The notes beneath the pieces are model-generated. The model searched no databases and was not told where the DNA came from. It saw only the letters and a program-made list of their open reading frames with translations. A program made the position numbers and the translations under genes. From NCBI RefSeq assembly GCF_002909485.1, contig NZ_PPXG01000002.1, forward strand, positions 496,001-560,000: a DNA stretch of 64,000 bases. The letters run 5' to 3'. Below are positions 8,065 through 15,800 of this stretch, one piece after another (the first letter of the stretch is position 1; each line of letters opens with the position of its first letter). Source of the stretch: Stutzerimonas stutzeri. Lineage in GTDB: Bacteria > Pseudomonadota > Gammaproteobacteria > Pseudomonadales > Pseudomonadaceae.

Positions 8065-8541
8065 TTATTTAGCTTGCCCCTTTCCCTTAAGAGAATTTTT
8101 CGCGGGACTTACTTGCGGTGTGATTTCTACTAAGCACATCAATGATCCAAGAAGGTAACCGATGGCTCCCATAAGGTCAGAGGGGCGTCCAAGAGATTCG
8201 CCAACGGTATTTGTAAGTTTTTCTAGTTTTGTTGTGAACTTCGGGCTTTCAATAGAGTGAGCCATTTCATTGCGTGCTGAATTTAGTAGTTCAAGTAGTG
8301 GCCATACATAAAAATCCGATCCGTATAGCGCCTTGGCGATGCTGCACTTGACGGAGAAAGAAATTGTTGAGTTATCAATCACTGAAGGTGAGGCGCATTT
8401 CTTCTTTATTAATGACTCTAGGAGTTCTTCGATGAGAAGATGGCCTCGCAGCAGTGTTGCGGTTGCCTCTGCGGGGCTATTTAATATGCTGAGAGCTCGG
8501 TCTCTGTGCCTGTCTGCGTTTTCTGTGATTTTCGTAGTCAT
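8065..8541 (-). CDS. HEPN-like small protein downstream of a PIN nuclease
   Basis: A predicted all-helical protein of 158 residues. It carries the pattern R-N-E-M-A-H (in LNSARNEMAHS, near residue 100), which matches the R-x4-H active-site motif of HEPN ribonucleases, and an LLRGHLLIEELLESLIKKK helix like those in HEPN/DUF4145-type proteins. The frame opens further upstream at 8652, but ATG 8541 has GAGGGGG just before it. It begins 43 bp after the PIN gene ends, so the two form an operon. A nuclease/antidote or abortive-infection pair is inferred, not shown. Confidence 0.6.
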   Translation of the reverse strand: MTTKITENADRHRDRALSILNSPAEATATLLRGHLLIEELLESLIKKKCASPSVIDNSTISFSVKCSIAKALYGSDFYVWPLLELLNSARNEMAHSIESPKFTTKLEKLTNTVGESLGRPSDLMGAIGYLLGSLMCLVEITPQVSPAKNSLKGKGQAK

Positions 8542-8584
8542 ACTTACCCCCTCTACTAGCGTTAAATTCCCTCTATATTGATTT

Positions 8585-9865
8585 CTAGTATTTTGTGCCG
8601 CTAGTGATGCTAGATAGTTCTTCTTCTGCGGCCATTCTTGCCGATAACTCACTGATTAGCTTAACTGTCTTTTTTAACTCGGTCTGTGCGTTAAATATTT
8701 TTGAGTCTAGTTCGACGCACTCCGATTTTAATTGCTGGTATTCAAAGGCGTCCTCAATATCGTGTCCTTCGTACATGTCGCGGATCTTGTGAGCACTATC
8801 GCTTGCAGATTTGCGCAGGTTTAGTAAGTCTCTAAGTCTAAGCGTCAAAAACCTTTGCGTAGCTGAAAGCATTGCAAAGTCGCGCTCCATATCCTTTCTT
8901 GTAAGGATTCTGTCTAACTCAGCAGCTATGGCTTCTGTTGTATTGTTTTCTGTTGTTGAAACTTTTTCTGATAGAGTTCTGGAATAATATTTTTTCTCTC
9001 GGAGTTCTCTGATTTCTTCGAGTGTTTCTTCGGATGTTTTCTCCTTAAGGAACTCACCCGCTAAGAACAGGAAACGCTCAGGTTGATACATGTGGAAGTC
9101 CATGCCTGTCTCTGCATTAAACTCCTTAATTAACTCCGGTCTGGGGCCAATTGTTCTCCCTTTGAACCGTAGCCACCAATCTTCTTTCCCATCATCTGTA
9201 ACAAAAATAACTGGTAATTTTTCGGTTTGGCATTTCGCTATGATGCTCTTCCAAATAATCAGGTCGCCATACGGCTTGCATCTGGCTGCTAGGCTTGCCT
9301 CTCCCGTAGATTTTTTTACATCAGCAAAGCCAGGAGGGATTTTTTCTTCGTATCGTTTTTCTCCCTCTTTTATTATTTCCTCTAAGTGGTGGTCGCTTAT
9401 ATCGTTGCCGACTCTGCTCTCAAATATCGTTGAAAGTTTTTCTTTAATGTCATCGTCGTTGATTCGCTTTGTGTGCGCTTCTTTGTTTATTTCAAGCTCT
9501 TCTTTTAGGCGCTGTAAGCTTTTTTGAACTTTTTCCATTGTGCTGTTTGACACAAATGGATGTTGTCGCGGGTGCTCTAATTTTCCGTTTAAAGCCTGTA
9601 CTTCGGCTAGCGTGACTGTATATTTTTCCTGTTGCTCGTCTATTATCTTAAGCCGATTATCAAGGTACTCTTTTGCAACTCTGTATGGTATCCAGCTTCT
9701 ATCTTTTAGTAGTTCGAGGATTTGTAGGAACTGTGATGTTGTTTCGTCGGAGTAACGGTATAGATTGAGTAGTATGTTGGTGTCGAATACGAATATGCAT
9801 TTGGCCCACAGGTCTTTGTGAGACTTATCACTTTTAGAAAAATAACCTGGGAATAACTCTTTCAT
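8585..9865 (-). CDS. PIN-like (PIN_8 type) nuclease with coiled-coil tail
   Basis: A 426-residue protein. The N-terminal ~240 residues have the acidic residues expected of the PIN_8/DUF4935 PIN-like family: FVFDTNILLNLYR (residue ~27), the E in RVAKEYLDNR, YGDLIIWKSI and VTDDGKEDWW. PIN enzymes are metal-dependent RNases. The C-terminal third is rich in Glu/Lys/Leu heptads (residues ~300-420) and is probably coiled coil. The gene is AT-rich and lies in the accessory arm of a prophage, typical of anti-phage cargo. It heads an operon with the HEPN-like gene. Confidence 0.75.
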   Translation of the reverse strand: MKELFPGYFSKSDKSHKDLWAKCIFVFDTNILLNLYRYSDETTSQFLQILELLKDRSWIPYRVAKEYLDNRLKIIDEQQEKYTVTLAEVQALNGKLEHPRQHPFVSNSTMEKVQKSLQRLKEELEINKEAHTKRINDDDIKEKLSTIFESRVGNDISDHHLEEIIKEGEKRYEEKIPPGFADVKKSTGEASLAARCKPYGDLIIWKSIIAKCQTEKLPVIFVTDDGKEDWWLRFKGRTIGPRPELIKEFNAETGMDFHMYQPERFLFLAGEFLKEKTSEETLEEIRELREKKYYSRTLSEKVSTTENNTTEAIAAELDRILTRKDMERDFAMLSATQRFLTLRLRDLLNLRKSASDSAHKIRDMYEGHDIEDAFEYQQLKSECVELDSKIFNAQTELKKTVKLISELSARMAAEEELSSITSGTKY

Positions 9866-9916
9866 CTCGCCTCCATCATTTGGCGTACCAGCGCCTAGCC
9901 ACTTCCTTTGTGATCG

Positions 9917-10222
9917 CTATCCCGCGTTTTGATTGGGCAAGTTTGAATGAGCCGTTTCGTATTCAGGGCTGGTTTGTCCACATTCTGGTTGGACGTTGCC
10001 GCTGACTATCCAAAGCGCAAATTGTGGATATAGCTTCACCACCGCCTCAATTTCGTCAGCTTTGATCTCTCGTGCTTTGGCAGGGTTTTTCAAATTGCTC
10101 CAGGTATAGCGGCTTATTCCTGTCAGCTGCTCAAGTTGCGGCAGCTTTAGCCCGCTATGCCTCAAAACGGTAATAACTCTTTCTTTTATCATTACGAATC
10201 GATCTAAATAAGCTCTATCCAA
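9917..10222 (-). CDS. Pf-type phage repressor (helix-turn-helix)
   Basis: A small DNA-binding protein of up to 101 residues, transcribed away from the excisionase gene as the Pf4 repressor (Pf4r) is. The HTH is visible as LPQLEQLTGISRYTWSNLKNPAK (about residues 27-50). Two starts are possible: ATG 10222 or ATG 10192 (MIKERVITVLRHSG), and neither has a strong ribosome site. It presumably keeps the phage lysogenic by binding the intergenic palindrome at 10246. Confidence 0.75.
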   Translation of the reverse strand: MDRAYLDRFVMIKERVITVLRHSGLKLPQLEQLTGISRYTWSNLKNPAKAREIKADEIEAVVKLYPQFALWIVSGNVQPECGQTSPEYETAHSNLPNQNAG

Positions 10223-10245
10223 TATGACTCTATCTGAATATGATT

Positions 10246-10267
10246 CGTTTCGACTCTAGTCAAAACG
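10246..10267. promoter_or_regulatory. candidate repressor operator
   Basis: A 22-bp palindrome with one mismatched pair, CGTTTCGACT-CT-AGTCAAAACG, lies in the AT-rich gap between divergent repressor and excisionase genes. A GACTCTATC word at 10226-10234 repeats part of the half-site. Position and symmetry suggest repressor binding controlling both promoters. Confidence 0.55.
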
Positions 10268-10314
10268 GATAGGGTCAATCCGTATGCAATGCCACGAATA
10301 GTGACGGAACGAGC

Positions 10315-10530
10315 ATGGAACTGGAAGAGCTAGAACCTTCAAAGCTGATCGCCCCACAGCAGGACGTGGAAACCGTCGAAGCTTGGGCGGAACGTAACGG
10401 CCTGACATGCTCCATGGCCCGCGCCTGGGTCTACCGGGGCGTACTCCCCACGGTAAAGCTCGGCAAACGCCGCATGATTAACAGTGCGCTGCTGCGTAGC
10501 TGGCTGCTGGAACAGGAGTGGACGGCATGA
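10315..10530 (+). CDS. excisionase (XisF-like)
   Basis: A 71-residue MerR/excisionase-type winged helix protein: VEAWAERNGLTCSMARAWVYRGVLPTVKLGKRRMIN is the DNA-recognition part. It is the first rightward gene, directly opposite the repressor, as XisF4 is in Pf4, where it promotes excision and replication gene expression. Its stop overlaps the start of the next gene (ATGA). Confidence 0.8.
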   Translation: MELEELEPSKLIAPQQDVETVEAWAERNGLTCSMARAWVYRGVLPTVKLGKRRMINSALLRSWLLEQEWTA

Positions 10531-10676
10531 ATCCTCCTTTCTATACGCAAGCCGCATTCGCCGCTCTGGCCGGTGTGTCCGTGGCTATGGTCGCTGGCTG
10601 GGTCAGGTCTGGCGCCGTCGAGAGCGTGAAGCTCGGCAAAACCCGTCTGGTGCGTTTTCCGGGGGTGAACCAATGA
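10527..10676 (+). CDS. second small excisionase-like protein
   Basis: A 49-residue frame overlapping the gene before it (ATGA) and the gene after it. FAALAGVSVAMVAGWVRSGAVESVKLGKTRLVRF has the same HTH plan (helix, turn, V-x-x-W-V, then V-K-L-G-K-x-R wing) as the excisionase, so it is a minimal paralogue. It was chosen for tight overlap and codon pattern. A role in DNA binding is inferred. Confidence 0.65.
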   Translation: MNPPFYTQAAFAALAGVSVAMVAGWVRSGAVESVKLGKTRLVRFPGVNQ

Positions 10677-10846
10677 GCCGCACTGACCCGCAATTCAAGC
10701 TGCGCATGCCTGCTGCACTCCGCGCCCAGGTCGAGCGGTCCGCTTGGGCTGCACGCCGCTCCCTGAACGCCGAAATCGTCCTCCGCCTGGAAGCGTCATT
10801 CGCCCAGGTTGCGCCCAGCGCCAATGAACAGGAGCGCTCCGCATGA
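10673..10846 (+). CDS. Arc-family ribbon-helix-helix protein
   Basis: A 57-residue protein with the RHH fold: FKLRMPAALRAQVERSAWAARRSLNAEIVLRL, a beta strand followed by two helices including the typical RSLNAEIV. Such proteins dimerise and bind DNA as repressors. It overlaps both neighbours by ATGA-type junctions, so it belongs to the early prophage operon. Confidence 0.8.
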   Translation: MSRTDPQFKLRMPAALRAQVERSAWAARRSLNAEIVLRLEASFAQVAPSANEQERSA

Positions 10847-10885
10847 TCCGCGCCGTCTACGGAAAGCCAGGGGAGGGGATGACCT

Positions 10886-11224
10886 ATGCAGAAGCCTGCC
10901 AGCTATCAACGCCTTCCGCACGCCCAGGACTGCGGCTGCTCTGTCTGCTGGTCCAGACGCGAAATGGCGAAACCCGATCTCTCCCGGTCCACACCCTGCG
11001 CCCAATGCCGCCCCGCGTATGCGCGGCCGATTCGCACGCTGCAAATGGGGTGCGTCGGTGGAACCTGGAAGCCTCTGCTCTCGGAGTGGACAGTGGAACC
11101 GGCCTTTATCTGCGAGAAACACACGCCACCCGCCCGCCCCGCGAAGTGGTGGAGCGTTATCTACGACTCGGGCAAGCCAACGCCCTTCGTCCCGATTCAC
11201 GAACCGTTCGAACTGGTGGGGTAG
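10886..11224 (+). CDS. cysteine-rich prophage protein, unknown
   Basis: A 112-residue protein preceded by GGGGAGGGG. It has several CxxC-like pairs (CGCSVC near residue 16, CAQC near 38, plus single cysteines in MGCVGG and ICEKH), suggesting zinc binding, and a tail SVIYDSGKPTPFVPIHEPFELVG. I do not recognise a named family. A competing frame from 10843 runs through the same bases but has no domain signal here. Confidence 0.65.
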   Translation: MQKPASYQRLPHAQDCGCSVCWSRREMAKPDLSRSTPCAQCRPAYARPIRTLQMGCVGGTWKPLLSEWTVEPAFICEKHTPPARPAKWWSVIYDSGKPTPFVPIHEPFELVG

Positions 11225-11235
11225 GGCGCAAGCGG

Positions 11236-11613
11236 ATGCAGGTTCGCATCGCGGATCCCAACTGGCATGAGGTCGGTCGGGAGCTGACCGTTGGCGGGGA
11301 GCTGTACGGGCACGTCACCTATCGCCGCGACGTTCCTCTGTTCATTCCGTTGGATGGTAGCGAGCCAACGAAACACCGGTCCCTCGTCGAGCTGCGTCGC
11401 TATATCGCTGAGCGCTATCAGGCTGAGCGCGTGGCCGAAGAGGTCCAGGGCCGCGCTCCCGGCTCGTCGGATCACGCTCCACCGATCCGGCGAACGGAAG
11501 CACGGGCGGAGCGCACCCTTGACCCTGCACGAACCGAAACAGCCTCCGCTCGTGAGTGCGGGAGCGCTTTTCCCTCCCGCGCTCCCGAGCCCTCGGCGGC
11601 GAGAGTGGGATGA
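11236..11613 (+). CDS. hypothetical prophage protein
   Basis: A 125-residue frame starting [19 protein letters not shown], with a compact N-terminal ~75 residues ([40 protein letters not shown]) and a low-complexity basic tail. The N-terminal half looks like real protein; the tail may be read-through of unselected sequence. It lies between the cysteine-rich gene and the ssDNA-binding protein gene, in the same direction. Function unknown. Confidence 0.5.
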   Translation: MQVRIADPNWHEVGRELTVGGELYGHVTYRRDVPLFIPLDGSEPTKHRSLVELRRYIAERYQAERVAEEVQGRAPGSSDHAPPIRRTEARAERTLDPARTETASARECGSAFPSRAPEPSAARVG

Positions 11614-11790
11614 CAAGGGCGAAGCCCTTGGTGTTAACCAACTAGAGAACACGCATAACGCAAAGTTTTAACCAGTAGGCCAAGTAACAAACCAGCTACG
11701 GCGAACTTGCAAGTTCACCGGTTCGGGATCGCTCGGCCTGCAGAAAGCAAAGCAGCGCAATAAAGCGCAACTAGAGAGAGGAAACACAAG
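11614..11790. other. prophage intergenic leader
   Basis: The stretch begins with a small hairpin AAGGGC-GAA-GCCCTT (about 11618-11632) without a T-run, and ends with AGAGAGAGG, a strong ribosome site for the ssDNA-binding gene. It likely contains the promoter of the highly expressed structural operon, but I cannot place -10 and -35 boxes with confidence. Confidence 0.35.
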
Positions 11791-12150
11791 ATGGCACGTT
11801 CGACTATGGAAGTTGCATTTCTCGGCACTCAACGCTTCGACGGTGAAGCGGGCCAGAAGTACATCAAGGTCTTCTACGGCGATGAGCCGGACGGCAAGAC
11901 CGAACACGGCCTGTCGATTATCGGCATGGCAGCAGCGGACGAAGTAGCCGACGAAATCTTCGCAGCCGGCGCGCAGTTCGAGCCGCTGCAACTGGTGCGC
12001 ATCCACTTCGAGATTGCCCGTGGTGGCCAGAACAAGGGCAAGAATCTGGCGCTCCAGCTCGAAGCCGTCCAGACCCGCGCCGCTGCCGAAACTCCGCGCA
12101 CCCCAGCTCAACCCCAGGCCAAAGCCGGCGACCCGGCCAAGGCCAACTAA
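11791..12150 (+). CDS. phage single-stranded DNA-binding protein
   Basis: A 119-residue protein in the position of the Pf ssDNA-binding protein (gene V analogue), which coats the displaced viral strand and hands it to the assembly machine. Sequence includes MEVAFLGTQRFDGEAGQKYIKVFYG and a flexible Ala/Pro/Gln-rich acidic-neutral tail (residues ~95-119) typical of ssDNA-binding proteins. It has a strong ribosome site (GAGAGAGGAAAC) fitting high expression. Confidence 0.8.
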   Translation: MARSTMEVAFLGTQRFDGEAGQKYIKVFYGDEPDGKTEHGLSIIGMAAADEVADEIFAAGAQFEPLQLVRIHFEIARGGQNKGKNLALQLEAVQTRAAAETPRTPAQPQAKAGDPAKAN

Positions 12151-12165
12151 CCGGGAGGGGCGGCC

Positions 12166-12345
12166 ATGCTGATCGATGACCGGGTGTACTGCGACTGCTG
12201 CGGAAACGACATGGGCAAGCTCATGGCGCTGCCCGCGCCGCAAAGCGACCTGCTGCCGGATCTCAGCTTGCCGCCCCATTTCGCCGTCTGCCCTGACTGC
12301 GAACCCTCCGAACAAACCGCCGACCTCGAGCAGGCCGGCGAATGA
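12166..12345 (+). CDS. small CxxC zinc-finger-like prophage protein
   Basis: A 59-residue protein with two cysteine pairs, YCDCCGND near residue 9 and VCPDCEPS near residue 45, likely one zinc site. GGGAGGGG lies just before the ATG. It overlaps the next gene's start. Homologous positions in Pf phages hold small unnamed proteins. Confidence 0.7.
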   Translation: MLIDDRVYCDCCGNDMGKLMALPAPQSDLLPDLSLPPHFAVCPDCEPSEQTADLEQAGE

Positions 12346-12557
12346 ATTTCCTCGCCTGTGACGGTGACTGGCTGCAAGGCGCCGATGGTTCGCCCATCTG
12401 CTCCGGCTCGCTGGTCGCTCTCACGGTCGAGGAGATGCAAAGCCTCTACGGCTCTGCACTGACCTGGGACCAAGTCTCCGAGCTGCAAGGCGAAGCGATT
12501 GTTCTGTTCGCCACCGTGTTCGGCTTCCTGGTCCTGAAAAAAGCCCTGAAACAGTGA
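12342..12557 (+). CDS. small membrane protein of the coat operon
   Basis: A 71-residue protein with a C-terminal membrane helix (AIVLFATVFGFLVLKKALKQ, residues ~51-71). The N-terminal half contains LTVEEMQSLYGSALTWDQVSELQ. It sits just before the major coat gene, where Pf phages encode small minor virion or assembly proteins. Exact role unknown. Confidence 0.7.
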   Translation: MNFLACDGDWLQGADGSPICSGSLVALTVEEMQSLYGSALTWDQVSELQGEAIVLFATVFGFLVLKKALKQ

Positions 12558-12567
12558 GGTATCACCC

Positions 12568-12777
12568 ATGCAACTGAACAAGCACTTCATCAAGAAAATC
12601 GGCGTTGGCGCTGCTGCCGCGCTCTCCACCCTGGCCGGCTCCGTATACGCGGCTGTCCCGACCGAAGCTACCGCGGCGCTGGATACCGCGGGCACCGACG
12701 TTGGCACCATCGGCTGGGCTGTCTTCGCCGTGATCATCGCCGCGATGGCGTTCAAGTACATGCGCCGCGCCCTGTAA
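12568..12777 (+). CDS. coaB: major coat protein CoaB (pVIII-like)
   Basis: A 69-residue precursor: a basic start, a hydrophobic signal peptide ending near VYA-AVP (residue ~29), then a ~40-residue mature coat of Thr/Ala/Asp, a membrane helix (TIGWAVFAVIIAAMAFKYM) and a basic C-terminus (RRAL) that contacts DNA. This is the classic inovirus coat plan. A strong terminator follows at 12814, expected to make this a high-level transcript end. Confidence 0.9.
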   Translation: MQLNKHFIKKIGVGAAAALSTLAGSVYAAVPTEATAALDTAGTDVGTIGWAVFAVIIAAMAFKYMRRAL

Positions 12778-12813
12778 CCGGGGTTTTGCGCACTGCATGT
12801 GCCGAAGCAAACA

Positions 12814-12838
12814 AACCCCGCTCCGGCGGGGTTTTCTC
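12814..12838 (+). terminator. intrinsic terminator after coaB
   Basis: An 8-bp perfect stem AACCCCGC-TCCG-GCGGGGTT followed by TTCTCTT. It lies 37 bp after the coat gene, so it would limit downstream minor-protein expression relative to coat protein, as in other filamentous phages. Confidence 0.85.
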
Positions 12839-12854
12839 TTCCAGGGAAACGCCA

Positions 12855-12926
12855 ATGAGCTACGAACTGTACGTCCTGATCCTCACCACCCTGGCGTTTT
12901 ATCTCGTGTTTTTTGGGCGGGTGTAA
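12855..12926 (+). CDS. tiny minor coat protein (pVII/pIX-like)
   Basis: A 23-residue frame, MSYELYVLILTTLAFYLVFF followed by GRV, is a single membrane helix of the size of inovirus pVII/pIX tip proteins. It follows a CCAGGGAAA ribosome-like site and ends two bases before the adsorption-protein start. It is too short for most gene finders; position between coat and adsorption genes supports it. Confidence 0.7.
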   Translation: MSYELYVLILTTLAFYLVFFGRV

Positions 12927-12928
12927 CG

Positions 12929-14278
12929 ATGGACGATATCCAAGGGCGCAGGTATGGGCATCTTCTCGCGCTGTTCCTGCTGGTGGTTTCGGCCGGCTTC
13001 TACTCTGATCGGTCGGTCGCTCAAACAACCGGCTTTCGGCATACAAACGCCGCCGAAGGCTCGACCTGCTACGCCACTCGGGAGCAGGCCTGTAATGCCC
13101 ATGCAAACCCGCCCGTGGTTTCCGGTGGAAAAACTTACAGCTACTGGTCCGGCGGCAATACCGGCTTCTGCAAATGGAAAGAGAAGCCGCTTGATTACGC
13201 CTTTTCCAATCCCGAGATAAGTTTCGGCACTGTTACCTCGTGTGTGATCCCCGAAGCCAACCAATGCGAAGCCACCATCGGCCAGGTCGTCACCCACGAA
13301 CACAAGATGAAAGAAGCCGTTGGCCAGCCGGTGATCGATCCACCGGGCTCGGTCTGCGCCAATAGTTGCCAGTACGCCTTCGGCTTCACGCCGGCCGGCA
13401 ACGTCTACGTCTACAGCAGCGGCGATCCTTCAGGGGTCTTTGGCGTTTACAGCTATACCGGCAACGGCATCCAGTGCAACGAAGACACCCGCAAGCAACC
13501 GGGCAACCCGAGCCAGCAGACCGACCCCAACGAAACCCCAGCGCCCGATCCTGACAACCAATGCCCGGGCGGCTACGCCTGGAACGGCACCTTCTGCAGC
13601 AAGGAACCGCCCCCGCCATGTGATCCCGAAGTCGAGGTCGGTGGCTGCGACGACAGCGAGAACCCCGACCCTGATGATCCCGGCGATGGTGATGACGGCG
13701 ACGGCGACGGCGACGGTGATGGAGATGGCGACGGAGACGGCAGTGGCGATGGCTCCGGTGATGGGTCTGGAGACGGATCGGGTGACGGCGATGGCAGTGG
13801 TGACGGCGACGGCAATGGATCGGGCGAAGCCGAGTGCGACCCGGCCAAGGACCCAAACAAGTGCGGTAAGCCCAGCGTAGAGGGTGAAGCCTGTAACGCC
13901 GAGATCAAGTGCACGGGCGATGCCGTGCAGTGCGCGATCCTCCGTCAGCAAAAGGAACTGCGCTGCCACGCCGAAGAACAGGCCGACTTCGAGAAGCACG
14001 AATCCGCCATCGAAGCCGCTGTCCAGGGCGACAAGTTCAAGCTCGACGAAGGCAGCAGCGAGATCGAGCTGCCGACCTTCGTAAACCAGGGCACCCGCTT
14101 CCTTCCGGCCAGCTGTCCCGCTGCGGAAACCTTCAGCCTGCGCACTAGTGGCGGGCGTTCCTTCGAAATCAGCTACGAGCCGCTATGCCGCGCCGCCAAT
14201 GACCTGAGCGGCCTGTTCGTCGCTGTCGCTACCGTCCTGGCTGCCCTGTACGTGGGCCGCTCCGTAGGAGGTCAGTAA
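12929..14278 (+). CDS. coaA: adsorption protein CoaA (pIII-like)
   Basis: A 449-residue receptor-binding minor coat protein at the virion tip. It has an N-terminal signal sequence (hydrophobic residues ~11-28 ending SVAQ), a cysteine-rich receptor domain, an Asp/Gly/Ser repeat linker (about residues 250-305), a C-terminal cysteine-rich domain, and a final membrane anchor (LSGLFVAVATVLAALYVG). This is the pIII plan. The frame opens earlier at 12797, but that would overlap the terminator and the tiny coat gene. It overlaps the next gene by one base. Confidence 0.85.
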   Translation: MDDIQGRRYGHLLALFLLVVSAGFYSDRSVAQTTGFRHTNAAEGSTCYATREQACNAHANPPVVSGGKTYSYWSGGNTGFCKWKEKPLDYAFSNPEISFGTVTSCVIPEANQCEATIGQVVTHEHKMKEAVGQPVIDPPGSVCANSCQYAFGFTPAGNVYVYSSGDPSGVFGVYSYTGNGIQCNEDTRKQPGNPSQQTDPNETPAPDPDNQCPGGYAWNGTFCSKEPPPPCDPEVEVGGCDDSENPDPDDPGDGDDGDGDGDGDGDGDGDGSGDGSGDGSGDGSGDGDGSGDGDGNGSGEAECDPAKDPNKCGKPSVEGEACNAEIKCTGDAVQCAILRQQKELRCHAEEQADFEKHESAIEAAVQGDKFKLDEGSSEIELPTFVNQGTRFLPASCPAAETFSLRTSGGRSFEISYEPLCRAANDLSGLFVAVATVLAALYVGRSVGGQ

Positions 14279-14604
14279 TGCAGTTTCTCTTCATCGTGCA
14301 GATGCTCGTCATCATCCTCGGCCCACTGGTGAAGATGGTGCTGAAGATCCTCGGCTTCGGCTTCGTTACCTATATCGGCTTCAACATGATCATCGGCCAG
14401 GCACAGGACTATCTGTTCGGGCTGATGGGTGATGTCGGCCCGGTTATCCAGGGGATTCTCGGGCTGGCCAAGTTTGATGTGGTGGTGAACCTGTACTTCG
14501 CCGCTATCTCGACGCGCTTCATGCTCGCCGGGATCGACAAGGCAACCGACCGCCGTCGTAATCAGGTCTGGCGCAAGCCGGGCGGCACCTCTATCGACGC
14601 ATAA
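14278..14604 (+). CDS. DUF2523 / pVI-like minor coat protein
   Basis: A 108-residue membrane protein with helices near residues 3-20, 22-45 and 75-90. GFVTYIGFNMIIGQAQDYLFGLMG is typical DUF2523 sequence. Family members in inoviruses occupy the pVI position between pIII and Zot and cap the virion end. Its start overlaps the CoaA stop (TAATG). Confidence 0.85.
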   Translation: MQFLFIVQMLVIILGPLVKMVLKILGFGFVTYIGFNMIIGQAQDYLFGLMGDVGPVIQGILGLAKFDVVVNLYFAAISTRFMLAGIDKATDRRRNQVWRKPGGTSIDA

Positions 14605-14616
14605 GGAGGCGCCGTC

Positions 14617-15795
14617 ATGCTCGTTATCCGTACCGGCAAGCCCGGCCATGGCAAGACCCTGAACACCATCCGCGAAGTGGACCAGAAAGCCCACGCCGAA
14701 GGCCGGGTGGTCTACTACCACAACATCAACGGCCTCAAGCCCGATCAGCTGCAAGCGCAGTGGTTCGAGTTCGAAGACCCCGAGAAGTGGTTCGAGCTGC
14801 CCAACGACTCGATCATCGTCGTCGACGAAGCACAGGGCTGGTTCGGCTCACGCGATCCCAGGGCGCGGCCACCAGAGCACATCACCCGCTTCGAGACCAT
14901 GCGCCACCAAGGCCACGAAGTGCACCTCGTCACCCAGGACCCGCGCTATCTCGATGTGCACCTGCGCCGGCTGTGCAACACGCACATTCACTACTGGCGG
15001 GTGTTCAAGTCCGCCCAGCTGCTGCGCTTCGAGTCGGAAGTGGTGGTGGAAAAGGTCGAGCTGAAGACTAGCTTCAAGGACGCGGACAAGAAGTCGCTGC
15101 GCCTGGATAAGCGCTACTTCGGCGCCTACACCAGCACCAACGCCAAGCACCACTTCCAGGCCAAGGTGCCGACCAAGTTCATCTTGGCCATCTGCGTGCT
15201 GATTGGCGCGGGCATCCTCGTCTATCGCGCCTATGAGCGCTACAACGCCGAGAAAGTCGCGCTCGAAGCCACCAGCAGCGCGCCGGCCGGGAGCATGGTC
15301 GATCAGGTGCGCGATACGGTCGGAGCGTTCATCCGGCCAAGCGCCTCCGATGCCGAACAGGCCGCGCCGATCACCGTCGAGCAGTACCTGGGCAGGCGAG
15401 TGCCCAGGGTGCAGGACCTGCCAGCATCGGCGCCGGTGTATGACGGCCTGACCGGCCCGCAAACCTTCCCCAAGCCCGTGTGCATCGCCACCACCGACCG
15501 CGATCTGATCGCCCGCAATTACAAGCGCATGCAGGTCGGTGACAGCGATGAAGGGCTGACGGGGTGTCGATGCAACACCCAGCAAGGCACACGCCTGGAA
15601 GTGTCGTTCGGCTTCTGCATGTCGGTCGTGCAGAACGGCTACTTCGACGACACCAAGCCCGACCGTGGCTCGCCGCAGGACCAGCGCAACCAGCAGCCAC
15701 CACCGACCACCTCGCCGACCTATCAACCAAGCCAGCAGCAAGCCGGAACCACCGTCACGCGGGTGCCCTATGAGAAAGGGCGTTTCCTGTGGTGA
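14617..15795 (+). CDS. zot: Zot-domain phage assembly ATPase (pI-like)
   Basis: A 392-residue inner-membrane assembly protein. The N-terminal Zot domain has a Walker A RTGKPGHGKTLNT (residues 3-15) and Walker B SIIVVDEAQGWFG (about 64-76). A single membrane helix follows (FILAICVLIGAGILVY, ~residue 188), then a periplasmic Pro/Ser/Gln-rich tail. It powers virion extrusion through the envelope. Length and order fit PA0726 of Pf4. Confidence 0.92.
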   Translation: MLVIRTGKPGHGKTLNTIREVDQKAHAEGRVVYYHNINGLKPDQLQAQWFEFEDPEKWFELPNDSIIVVDEAQGWFGSRDPRARPPEHITRFETMRHQGHEVHLVTQDPRYLDVHLRRLCNTHIHYWRVFKSAQLLRFESEVVVEKVELKTSFKDADKKSLRLDKRYFGAYTSTNAKHHFQAKVPTKFILAICVLIGAGILVYRAYERYNAEKVALEATSSAPAGSMVDQVRDTVGAFIRPSASDAEQAAPITVEQYLGRRVPRVQDLPASAPVYDGLTGPQTFPKPVCIATTDRDLIARNYKRMQVGDSDEGLTGCRCNTQQGTRLEVSFGFCMSVVQNGYFDDTKPDRGSPQDQRNQQPPPTTSPTYQPSQQQAGTTVTRVPYEKGRFLW

Positions 15796-15800
15796 TGACC

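Noticed and set aside
10843..11235. Single 256-codon gene from 10843 to 11613
   Set aside because: The first half overlaps the better-supported cysteine-rich gene at 10886, which has a strong ribosome site; only the part from 11236 looks protein-like.
13670..13830. Repeat array that could be taken for a CRISPR
   Set aside because: It is an in-frame GDG/GDGS coding repeat inside coaA, with no spacer-repeat periodicity and no cas genes. No CRISPR array was seen in the window.
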